A stretch of DNA of 64,000 nt from NCBI GenBank assembly GCA_045128915.1, contig JBGVIT010000033.1, positions 90,758 through 154,757 of the forward strand, given 5' to 3'. How positions within the stretch are numbered: position 1 is the first letter of the stretch; each line of letters begins with the position of its first letter. Position numbers and translations under genes: made by a program. Positions 7,201-13,881 of this stretch are shown here, piece by piece. Below the pieces are notes generated by a model. That model did no database searches and had not been told where the DNA came from. It saw nothing but the letters and a program-made list of their open reading frames with translations. Source of the stretch: RGIG9115 sp045128915. GTDB lineage: Bacteria; Bacillota; Clostridia; UBA1381.

Positions 7201-7406
7201 TGAATTTATTAGAACATTACATAAAAGAAGTTTTGGAAATAGAAGATATAACCAATAAATGTCCAGAGTTTTTTAAGGTTGTTAATGAGCCAATATATAG
7301 AATAAAAATGATTGTAAATTGTTATGGAAACAAAGAAATTGTAGAGAATGTGTGGACTAAAACCCATTATGAATCCAGCATTGAAAGAGGTTATTATCTT
7401 GCGTAA
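7200..7406 (+). CDS. Hypothetical protein, 68 aa
   Basis: Not recognised. Starts MNLLEHYIKEVLEIEDIT, coupled to the previous gene by a one-base overlap with a GAGGTTGAG ribosome site. It has an alpha-helical N-terminus and a short beta-like middle, with no zinc or membrane motif. Confidence 0.5.
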   Translation: MNLLEHYIKEVLEIEDITNKCPEFFKVVNEPIYRIKMIVNCYGNKEIVENVWTKTHYESSIERGYYLA

Positions 7407-7427
7407 TAGCACTTAAAACTTAAATTT

Positions 7428-7547
7428 TATGTGGTGGCGGAATAGGTAGACGCTATTGGGGGGGGTCATATGTACTCATTGTTCTTTCGGGAGCTAAACA
7501 AGAGGGGCTGCTGTCCTTATGTAAGGTGTAAATCCTTACCCACATAA
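7428..7547 (+). tRNA. tRNA-Leu-like element with enlarged, irregular anticodon/variable region
   Basis: The ends fold like a tRNA. TATGTGG pairs with CCACATA, TG follows at positions 8-9, a D-arm GCG-GAATAGGTAGA-CGC is typical of tRNA-Leu, and a T-arm GTAAGG/CCTTAC encloses TGTAAAT. CCA is not encoded. Between the D-arm and T-arm are about 67 bases instead of about 32, with a run of eight G and a hairpin TTGTTCTT-TCGG-GAG...AACAA; no normal 5+7+5 anticodon arm is visible. It could be a decayed tRNA, a tRNA carrying an insertion, or a tRNA mimic. Confidence 0.45.
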
Positions 7548-7589
7548 CATAAAAAGATAATTTTATTTTAAGGAGAAAATAATATATAA

Positions 7590-7958
7590 ATGAATACAAG
7601 AGAAAAAATCCTATTGGTTCAGTTACTCTTAGAGGATATCAGAGAAAATTGTCATCATAATGCAGAAGGCAGAGCATTAAAGGCGAAGTCTTTATGTGAA
7701 GAAATTACAAATGAAACTAAGAACGATGAGTTTACACTACTTGCAGATTTCTGTGATACCTACATTAAGAGTAGTAAGAAGTGGGAGGACTGGGACGGCA
7801 GATTCTTTAGACAACCATTCCCTATGGGATATGAAAAGATGGATAAACTGCATAATCTAAAACCTACATACAACAATAAATCTAAAGACTTTAAGCAAAT
7901 AGCAAAAGAGTACATAACTTCTCCCGAAATCATATTTAGCGATTGGGAAATTAAATAA
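7590..7958 (+). CDS. Hypothetical protein, 122 aa
   Basis: Not recognised. A predicted helical N-terminal half (REKILLVQLLLEDIRENCHHNAEGRALKAKSL) is followed by an aromatic segment KWEDWDGRFFRQPFPMGYEKM. The ribosome site is AAGGAG. It lies between the tRNA-like element and the last + strand gene before the terminator. Confidence 0.55.
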   Translation: MNTREKILLVQLLLEDIRENCHHNAEGRALKAKSLCEEITNETKNDEFTLLADFCDTYIKSSKKWEDWDGRFFRQPFPMGYEKMDKLHNLKPTYNNKSKDFKQIAKEYITSPEIIFSDWEIK

Positions 7959-7982
7959 TAAAAATCAAAAAGAGGTTAAATT

Positions 7983-8219
7983 ATGTTTAAGAAAAAGAAA
8001 GCTGCAAACAATGTTGTTGAAGAGCGAATTCAAAAAGCATTAAGAGTTGCATGGTCATATGGTCAGATTGATGGCGACCATCATAAAACTTGGGTTATCG
8101 ACCAAATGGTAAGAGAACTATGCGGAACCGAAGAAGAATACAGGAAGTGGGTCAACCTCTATGAAGCCCCAGTGGGATACGAAGATTATTTTAAATGGAA
8201 TGTTGGTATTGCACCGTAA
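7983..8219 (+). CDS. Small phage protein, 78 aa
   Basis: 78 residues with a basic N-terminus (MFKKKKAANN). The block RIQKALRVAWSYGQIDGDHHKTWVIDQMVRELCG resembles a widespread small phage protein of unknown function that contains a conserved GDHHKxWVIDQMVR core. The ribosome site is AGAGGT. It is the last gene of the rightward operon; the bidirectional terminator lies 75 bases after its stop. Confidence 0.6.
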   Translation: MFKKKKAANNVVEERIQKALRVAWSYGQIDGDHHKTWVIDQMVRELCGTEEEYRKWVNLYEAPVGYEDYFKWNVGIAP

Positions 8220-8293
8220 TATGTATATAAATTAAATAATTAGATATAATAATTATTAGACATCTGCTGCTTGTACTCCAATGTCGTAAAAAA

Positions 8294-8319
8294 AAGACTC
8301 TGTGAAAATACAGAGTCTT
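8294..8319. terminator. Bidirectional rho-independent terminator between convergent operons
   Basis: AAGACTCTGT pairs perfectly with ACAGAGTCTT around a 6-base loop. Leftward the stem is followed by nine T; rightward by TTTTATATTTTT. It ends the + strand operon (last gene 7983-8219) and the leftward integrase operon. A second inverted repeat, GGCACC/GGTGCC at 8330-8352 with a T-rich loop, lies beside it. Confidence 0.88.
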
Positions 8320-8365
8320 TTATATTTTTGGCACCTTTTTTGTTTTGGTGCCGAAATTAGATTAT

Positions 8366-8680
8366 TTATTTCTTTTTCTTATGCAAATCTCTTGTAATTA
8401 ATTCAATAAATCTGCCAGCATTTTCTTCAGTTCCAGCAATCTCAACCTCGATACCCTGTTTCTTGAACTCGTTTACCTTTGTGTAATACTCTTCTGTTTT
8501 CCGAGAAATTCTTGAAGCATTAATAACTATTAACACATCGCAATCTTTAACTTCTTCAAGGTCTTTTGCAACACCAACAACCTTATAATCTCTTTCAAGT
8601 GCGTGAATCATACAAAATAATTCTTGTTGTGCTTCTGCTTCACCTCTAACATAAATCATAGCTCTTGTTGTCTTTTCCAT
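8366..8680 (-). CDS. Serine-recombinase catalytic-domain remnant lacking the nucleophile
   Basis: 104 residues covering only the N-terminal fold of serine recombinases. AMIYVRGEAEAQQ (residues 7-19) matches the Y-x-R-x-S-x-x-x-Q catalytic motif, but E14 replaces the serine nucleophile. NASRISRK (54-61) matches the family's D-R-x-S-R motif without its aspartate. The DNA-binding recombinase domain and zinc ribbon are missing. It is therefore unlikely to recombine DNA, but could bind the full integrase. It is the last gene of the leftward operon int, 8692-8931, this gene; its AGGAG site overlaps the upstream stop. Candidate integrase partner, such as a directionality factor or inhibitor. That role is inference. 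Confidence 0.65.
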   Translation of the reverse strand: MEKTTRAMIYVRGEAEAQQELFCMIHALERDYKVVGVAKDLEEVKDCDVLIVINASRISRKTEEYYTKVNEFKKQGIEVEIAGTEENAGRFIELITRDLHKKKK

Positions 8681-8691
8681 GATGCCATCTC

Positions 8692-8931
8692 CTATTCAAG
8701 CGTCTTAATAAATTTAGCGTATTCTCCGATAGTCATTGTTTTATAAAGTTGTTGATAATGAATAAACTTGTCAACATCATAACCTTTTTGAAAAAGTGTA
8801 TCTCTAATATTTTCTAATCCTTGCTTAATTTCATCTAAATCGTACAAATTATATTCCGACGCTTTTTCGTACTCTTTTTCCAATGCCACATACATTTGAG
8901 CAAGTCCAAATAATTCTTTGTCGCTCTTCAT
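8692..8931 (-). CDS. Small helical protein in the integrase operon, 79 aa
   Basis: Not recognised. Starts MKSDKELFGLAQMYVALEKEYE and is mostly charged alpha-helix, ending TMTIGEYAKFIKTLE. The ATG at 8931 is chosen because GGGAAGTGAG lies just upstream; an earlier in-frame ATG at 9027 has no ribosome site. It sits between the serine integrase and its dead paralogue, 113 bases after int and 11 bases before the next gene, and is likely co-expressed. A regulator or recombination accessory factor is possible. Confidence 0.6.
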   Translation of the reverse strand: MKSDKELFGLAQMYVALEKEYEKASEYNLYDLDEIKQGLENIRDTLFQKGYDVDKFIHYQQLYKTMTIGEYAKFIKTLE

Positions 8932-9044
8932 TTTCTCACTTCCCAAAGCAGTATTGTAAGGAGGGGCATAAACTACTGCCCCTATCCCTACAGTATATTC
9001 TATAAAGCTATAAATCGCCATAGACATTATAGAATAACAACATT

Positions 9045-10619
9045 TTACACCCTCTTAATTTTTGAGCATATTGTCACGCTCGGCTGTCCGAAATTTACCT
9101 TATGCCCAATATGGGCAGTAGGAGGAGAGACAAAGAGATGAATCTTTATCTCTTCATTGTCAATGACAATCTGCTCAACAAAGTTATTGAAGATAGTTTG
9201 TAAAACCTCGTCATCCGTAGTGTCGGATATATCCATCATCTTATGAAGATAGTCAACAATCATAGCATGAGAGATAACCATTTTTGTCTGTTGCTCAATG
9301 GCATATATTTGTATCTCAAGCTCTTTAGCCCTTGCTTGAAGAGGTTTCATATGCTCCACAAGATAAACATTGTCAACTAATTTCAAAGACTTCAAATCTA
9401 ACAGTTCAGATATTTGAGATTTTACAGTTGTTAATTCCTTCTTAAATTCTTTAAGCTTATTCTTCTGACTATCTGGATTCTCACCAAGCTTAACAATAAT
9501 CTCGTTGGCAATTTGGTAAATGGCTTTTTCGTTTAAGATATGTTTTTTTATCTCATCTAAAACAGCCTTCTCCAAAAAGTCTTTTCTTACCCTCTTGCAA
9601 GAACAAGTGTGATAAGTTTTGCTTTCAGAACAAACATAGTATTTGTAATCATATTTCTTACCTCGTTGTACACTTGCACTTCTTATGCCAAAGAAATGCG
9701 CTCCACATTTTCCACATACAATCTTTCCAGTCAAGGAATATAAATCTTTGTGTTTACGAGGTCTTACATAGCGTTGGCTACTATGTCTATGTTGCACTCT
9801 TTCCCACAACACTTTATCAATAATAGGTGGGATAATATCGTATACAACAATAGGTTCGTGACCTTGAGCATTATATCGCAACACTCCGATATAAAAATCA
9901 TTCCTTAACATTCTTGCAATCGTTTGTATGCTAAATGGTTTACCAGACCTTGCAGCCGCCCCAATACTCTTTGTATAGTCTTGCAAGTATTTAAGAGAGT
10001 AATTGTCTGCATACAGCTCATACAGTTTTTTAACAACTTCTTTCTCAAACTCATCTGGCACATATCGCTTTCTGGTCTTTTTGCCGTGTTGCACAGTTTC
10101 CAATTTATATCCATATGGAACTGTACCACCTGCAAAGAATCCTTCAGAAACCATTTCACGCATAGCACTCTTAACATGGTCGCTAATTACGGCACTTTGA
10201 TATTCGTCAATATTTGCCATGACCCCAATCATAAGTTGACCAGAAGAGGTTTCGTCATCGACTTGTTGAGTAACAGAAATAAGTTTAACACCATGTTTTT
10301 TAAATAGCTTGCGATATTTATGGCTCTCATAAGCATTCCTGAAAATCCTTGAAAACTTATAGACCACAATAACATCTATCAAATCATTTTTAACATCGTG
10401 TACTAATTCGTGAAAAGCATCACGACCAGCAACCTTTGTTCCTGTTACGGCTTGGTCAATATAAGTTTTGTGCAATTCCATACCATGTTTGTTCATATAA
10501 TCTGTGCATTCAGACAACTGGTATTCTATTGAAAACCCATCATCTTGATTTGAATCTGAATACCTTCCGTATATTCCTATTCTTGAACCTAACCTCGTTG
10601 CATCTGCTTTTGGTGCCAT
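9045..10619 (-). CDS. int: Large serine recombinase (phage integrase)
   Basis: 524 residues with the full architecture. The N-terminal resolvase domain has the nucleophile in YGRYSDSNQ (S21) and the block VYKFSRIFRNAYESHKYR. A recombinase domain follows (GGTVPYGYKLETV, then IARMLRNDFYIGVLRYN). A zinc ribbon CGKCGAHFF...CSESKTYHTCSCKRV sits near residues 305-342, then a coiled coil (KNKLKEFKKELTTVKSQISELL). These enzymes cut attP and attB by 2-bp staggered breaks with a covalent serine link and integrate without host factors; excision needs a partner protein. The GGAGTG site sets the start. It heads a leftward three-gene operon. It indicates a temperate phage. Confidence 0.95.
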   Translation of the reverse strand: MAPKADATRLGSRIGIYGRYSDSNQDDGFSIEYQLSECTDYMNKHGMELHKTYIDQAVTGTKVAGRDAFHELVHDVKNDLIDVIVVYKFSRIFRNAYESHKYRKLFKKHGVKLISVTQQVDDETSSGQLMIGVMANIDEYQSAVISDHVKSAMREMVSEGFFAGGTVPYGYKLETVQHGKKTRKRYVPDEFEKEVVKKLYELYADNYSLKYLQDYTKSIGAAARSGKPFSIQTIARMLRNDFYIGVLRYNAQGHEPIVVYDIIPPIIDKVLWERVQHRHSSQRYVRPRKHKDLYSLTGKIVCGKCGAHFFGIRSASVQRGKKYDYKYYVCSESKTYHTCSCKRVRKDFLEKAVLDEIKKHILNEKAIYQIANEIIVKLGENPDSQKNKLKEFKKELTTVKSQISELLDLKSLKLVDNVYLVEHMKPLQARAKELEIQIYAIEQQTKMVISHAMIVDYLHKMMDISDTTDDEVLQTIFNNFVEQIVIDNEEIKIHLFVSPPTAHIGHKVNFGQPSVTICSKIKRV

Positions 10620-10677
10620 ACAATCACTCCATTTAAAATGTCATTTTTAAGCGGTGTTTCCTATACTATAAAATGAA

Positions 10678-10719
10678 TTACACCACCTCTTTTCCTATAA
10701 CCTTTTTAGTTGTATCCAT
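10678..10719 (-). CDS. Possible 13-codon leader peptide upstream of int
   Basis: Encodes MDTTKKVIGKEVV. AAGGAGG lies 12 bases before its ATG, and a second GAGGTGG lies at its end, about 60 bases before the integrase start. Strong ribosome sites on so short a frame suggest a leader or a decayed gene. No hairpin with a T-run is seen after it. Confidence 0.25.
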   Translation of the reverse strand: MDTTKKVIGKEVV

Positions 10720-10797
10720 ACGAATACACCACCTCCTTAATCTAATACTAACACAATAATCAGAATAAGTGAAATAAAATGATTCTATTTTCCCGTG

Positions 10798-10831
10798 TCT
10801 TATTGACCAATAAGAAATAAATTTATATAAT
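10798..10831 (+). promoter_or_regulatory. Rightward promoter with palindromic operator over the -35 box
   Basis: TTGACC at 10803-10808 and TATAAT at 10826-10831 have a 17-base spacer. The perfect inverted repeat TCTTATTG-AC-CAATAAGA at 10798-10815 covers the -35 box, so a dimeric repressor bound there would block polymerase. The promoter points to the small gene at 10929, with a leader of about 97 bases holding two GGGGAGAG octamers. Confidence 0.65.
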
Positions 10832-10928
10832 AAAATTGTGTTGAGAGTGGGGGAGAGAAGAGGTAGGGGAGAGGTTGAATTCATATAAAACAATAACTAA
10901 TAAGGTTATACAAAATAGGAGTGATAGT

Positions 10929-11057
10929 ATGAAGGAAAAACGAAAGGTAACAGTTAAACTTTTAGAAGCTGAACAAACGAATACATATAAAATCCTTGCA
11001 GAATTTTTAGCAAGAAAATTTAGCGAAAATGGGTTTGACAAAGTAGAACAAAAATGA
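10929..11057 (+). CDS. Small basic protein in the lysogeny cassette, 42 aa
   Basis: MKEKRKVTVKLLEAEQTNTYKILAEFLARK and on to residue 42. It is preceded by AGGAGTG; an in-frame ATG at 10875 lacks a good site. The sequence is short, basic and helical. It is the only + strand gene between the two cassette terminators and is served by the operator-controlled promoter at 10803. Small proteins in this position can be excision or regulatory factors, but no motif proves it. Confidence 0.5.
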   Translation: MKEKRKVTVKLLEAEQTNTYKILAEFLARKFSENGFDKVEQK

Positions 11058-11123
11058 TTTAATATGCTTGTAATAAATCAAGGAACTGCTGTACTGTACG
11101 AACCCTACAACCAAAAATCGTAA

Positions 11124-11160
11124 AAAAAAGGAAACCCTAAAAATAGGATTTCCTTTTTTA
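11124..11160. terminator. Bidirectional terminator between the lysogeny cassette and late operon
   Basis: GGAAA-C-CCTA and TAGG-A-TTTCC form an imperfect stem flanked by A-runs and T-runs on both sides, so it works in both directions. It ends the + strand gene 10929-11057 and the leftward late operon that finishes at 11190. The leftward T-run continues into TTTTTTTTACGA, as at the 8294 terminator. Confidence 0.8.
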
Positions 11161-11189
11161 TTTATATAATTTTATTTCTTATATATTAC

Positions 11190-11462
11190 TTAAATATCTT
11201 CAGCGCCAGAAAATTCATCCAATGTCTTCAGATATTCATAAGCCTTTTCAATTGTCATAGTAGGGTCGTAATCAACCTCATATGTAACACTTTGACGATA
11301 AGGACGATATTCACTATCTTGTTCAAACTTTCTTGCCTCTTCGTCTGTATACGATAAAACGGCAATAGAGTTTTGCTTATTTACAGTTTGCTGCAAAAAC
11401 ATAATTCTATGATAAGTAGTTCTTACGCCATCGTTTTGTCTAATTTCTTTGTATAATGCCAT
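11190..11462 (-). CDS. Last late-operon gene, hypothetical 90 aa
   Basis: Starts MALYKEIRQNDGVRTTYHRI; the ATG at 11462 follows AAAGGTG. A longer in-frame start would overlap the upstream gene. LSYTDEEARKFEQD and PTMTIEKAYEYLKTLDEF suggest a small alpha/beta protein of a kind often found at the end of Gram-positive phage tail-fibre operons. Function unknown. Confidence 0.6.
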   Translation of the reverse strand: MALYKEIRQNDGVRTTYHRIMFLQQTVNKQNSIAVLSYTDEEARKFEQDSEYRPYRQSVTYEVDYDPTMTIEKAYEYLKTLDEFSGAEDI

Positions 11463-11479
11463 ATTTTTTTCACCTTTCT

Positions 11480-12085
11480 TTATGAGAATGTAATTGTGCC
11501 ACTCCAATAAACACCCAGAGTGTCATTGTTTGTAACATTGGTTGTATCACTCATAGTTGCAACGATGGCAAATCCATTAGAGTTTGTATTTCCATCTGTA
11601 TATCCAATTGTCTCGTATTTACTTGGTTTAACAGATGTAGAAGCGCCAGAACCGTGAGTATACTTTGTACCTTGTCTAAGCGTTAATCCAGCATCACTCG
11701 TAATTGTAATAGTTGGATTGCCGATAATAGGCTTAGAGAGAGGAACAAGAAATCTAATGGATGCACCACCACTCGTTACAAATCCTGCCGTATATAGAAT
11801 CATTGATATGCTATCGCCAGCAGAATAATATGGTTTATAATGTACATTACCAGCAGATGCTACATAATGATAGACATCCTTACCGTAGATATGAGTGTTT
11901 CCATTTGCATTGCTATATCCTCCAGAGCCAACAACGGTATTGCCATTGCTACTCATATAAATCATTTGATGTCTTTCACCTGTTGATGGGTGAATGCCAT
12001 ACAAGCATGTATTATTAGTTTGCAAAATAATATCATTAGAAACTGCTAAATCACCATTAATTACCGTATCTTTTAATTGTGCCAT
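11480..12085 (-). CDS. Tail-fibre tip or receptor-binding protein, 201 aa
   Basis: Begins MAQLKDTVINGDLAVSNDIILQTNNTCLYG, the start style of phage fibre distal pieces (VxGDLxV). The remainder is Gly/Ser/Thr-rich beta sequence (GNTVVGSGGYSNANGNTHIYG, PTITITSDAGLTLRQGT), ending GVYWSGTITFS. No enzymatic motif. Its place at the end of the fibre cluster and the composition suggest a host-contact piece. It overlaps the leader of the next gene, so expression is coupled. Confidence 0.65.
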   Translation of the reverse strand: MAQLKDTVINGDLAVSNDIILQTNNTCLYGIHPSTGERHQMIYMSSNGNTVVGSGGYSNANGNTHIYGKDVYHYVASAGNVHYKPYYSAGDSISMILYTAGFVTSGGASIRFLVPLSKPIIGNPTITITSDAGLTLRQGTKYTHGSGASTSVKPSKYETIGYTDGNTNSNGFAIVATMSDTTNVTNNDTLGVYWSGTITFS

Positions 12086-12098
12086 GAAATCACCTTCT

Positions 12099-13619
12099 TT
12101 ACCTTTCGATTATTTCTCCAAAATGAAAGCTTGAATTACTTAAAACCAAGTTATTATCTTCTATAAATTTTGATGCATATACTGTACCAGTATCTTCAAA
12201 ACCGATGATTTCATCGCTTTCTATAAATTCTACTGCTTCACAATTCTTTGTTGTTTTATATATCAGTATCTTTTTTTCTTTCCAAATAGCATACAATGTT
12301 ACTGTTCCACCATTTTTTGTATGCGTATAAGCATCTCCAACATAATAACTTTTTCCGCTTGAACCACTTGCACTAGTAGACCAACACTTAAATACACAAG
12401 ATGGTTTTGAGACTGTTCCTTCTTGAATTACCACATCAACATCCGTTGTTTTAGTAAAACTTGATGGAGCTGTGCCAGAACCGCCATTTAAATTAAATTG
12501 TACGGTATGCGTCCAAGGTGTCCAAACTGCATATAAAACAATGTCAGCGTCCGTTGTATAACTTGCTCCAGCCGTGTAACTAACTGTCGTAGTATCTTCA
12601 GATAAGCCCCAACCCTTAAATGTGTATCCGTTCTTGGTAGGAACTGTGCTTCTTAAAGTAAGAGCAGTTCCTTTTTTCTTAATCTGTGAGCTTACGCCAG
12701 AACCGCCATTTGTGTTATATGTAACATCATATTGAGTAACAGTAGTCGTTGTACTCCATACTGCATACAAAGTAATGGACGCATTTGCCGTATATTTAGC
12801 ACCAGCCGTGTAAGCGACGGTAGTTGCTGTCGAAGAAGTTGCCCAACCTTTGAATGTATATGTTGTAGTTACGCCATCGTCATTAATAGAAGCTCTTGTA
12901 GGCTTTGTAGATGATAATGTCAATGTTACACCGTGAGTTTTAGTTTGATTAGATGGTGCTCCTGTGCCGCCATTGGCATTATATTTAATTGTATATGTGT
13001 TTGCTTGCCATACCGCATACAAAGTAACGGATGCATTGGCTGTATAGCTTGCTCCTGAAGCATATGCAACACTACCACTTGCTGATGTAGCCCAACCTTT
13101 AAATGCATATCCAGTGCGAGTAGGCTTAGTACTTGAAAGTGTAAGTGTCTTTCCATAATATTTCGATTGAGAAGAGGGTGCTCCACTACCACCATTAGCG
13201 TTATATGAAACCGTATATTTTGTTAAAGCGGGAATAGTATAACTTGTACTAACGGTCATTGTACCGCCAACTCTATCAATATTTGCAAGTTTTGCTGCAA
13301 CATATCGTTTAGAAGAACTTGTTCCCCTTGTAAATGTAGTATCGTATTCTTTTAATTTTACTTGGTTAGAAGTAGACCAACCACTACCAGAAGCCACAGT
13401 TGTGTTAATATTAACGCTGCCAACAGATGTCGTTGCACTTGATGCATTGTCATTGTAATACAGTGTGTTTGCAGAGTCGTCTACTGTATACTTACTCCAA
13501 AACCATACTTCCGTATGTCTTGTCGTTTGTGTGTTCGTATTGGTTAGTTTTACATAGATTCCTATTCGTCCATAACCACCAACAATAGAACCCCAAACAA
13601 TTCCGCTTGGTGCTGCCAT
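12099..13619 (-). CDS. Adhesin-like tail protein with InlB-type B repeats
   Basis: 506 residues. After an N-terminal beta domain (about 1-125) come four copies of the Listeria-Bacteroides (InlB B-repeat, Flg_new) unit, each of the form TVxYNANGGxGxPSxQTKxxGxTLTLSSTKPTRxGYxFKGWATSxxxxxxYxxGAxYTxxxxxxLYAVW. The fourth is more divergent (VQFNLNGGSGTAPSSF). The C-terminal 70 residues differ and end FHFGEIIER. These repeats form ubiquitin-like stalk domains in surface adhesins. In a phage tail they probably extend a receptor-binding fibre or bind host or mucosal glycans. The ribosome site is GGAGGTG. Confidence 0.8.
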   Translation of the reverse strand: MAAPSGIVWGSIVGGYGRIGIYVKLTNTNTQTTRHTEVWFWSKYTVDDSANTLYYNDNASSATTSVGSVNINTTVASGSGWSTSNQVKLKEYDTTFTRGTSSSKRYVAAKLANIDRVGGTMTVSTSYTIPALTKYTVSYNANGGSGAPSSQSKYYGKTLTLSSTKPTRTGYAFKGWATSASGSVAYASGASYTANASVTLYAVWQANTYTIKYNANGGTGAPSNQTKTHGVTLTLSSTKPTRASINDDGVTTTYTFKGWATSSTATTVAYTAGAKYTANASITLYAVWSTTTTVTQYDVTYNTNGGSGVSSQIKKKGTALTLRSTVPTKNGYTFKGWGLSEDTTTVSYTAGASYTTDADIVLYAVWTPWTHTVQFNLNGGSGTAPSSFTKTTDVDVVIQEGTVSKPSCVFKCWSTSASGSSGKSYYVGDAYTHTKNGGTVTLYAIWKEKKILIYKTTKNCEAVEFIESDEIIGFEDTGTVYASKFIEDNNLVLSNSSFHFGEIIER

Positions 13620-13638
13620 TATTTTTCACCTCCAAATA

Positions 13639-13866
13639 TTAAGAGAATACAATCTTTAAGACACCATCTGACGAATCATATTCAAGTGTTGCATCACCTA
13701 TCTTCAAAGAGCCAACATCAACAACTCCTGAAAAATTACCGCCACCAGTCATAGTTAGAGTGCCTACGCCAGCAGGGTCAGATTTTGTCATATATGTTTC
13801 TTGATTGTGTGTATGTACAGCCGCTAAAGATTCGACTGTAACAACTTTTGCTTTTACTTCAGCCAT
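13639..13866 (-). CDS. Small fibre-associated protein, 75 aa
   Basis: MAEVKAKVVTVESLAAVHTHNQETYMTKSD, then a Gly-rich block and GSLKIGDATLEYDSSDGVLKIVFS. It resembles an isolated fibre piece: an N-terminal docking helix plus a distal beta strand ending. The AAGGAGGATG site is strong. It sits between the 881-residue fibre and the InlB-repeat adhesin, consistent with a linker or tip. Confidence 0.6.
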   Translation of the reverse strand: MAEVKAKVVTVESLAAVHTHNQETYMTKSDPAGVGTLTMTGGGNFSGVVDVGSLKIGDATLEYDSSDGVLKIVFS

Positions 13867-13881
13867 AATCTATCATCCTCC

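Noticed and set aside
8266..8293. Similarity of CTGCTG...GTAC...TCGTAAAAAAAA at 8266 and 11086 as att sites flanking the integrase cassette
   Set aside because: Only short words match, mostly the A-run that belongs to the terminators.
8330..8352. GGCACC/GGTGCC hairpin as a separate terminator
   Set aside because: The T-run is in the loop rather than after the stem on either strand; the neighbouring 8294 hairpin explains termination.
11088..11123. GTACTGTAC inverted repeat near the integrase as attP core
   Set aside because: It is short and there is no second recombined copy or host sequence to compare, so an attP call is not supported.
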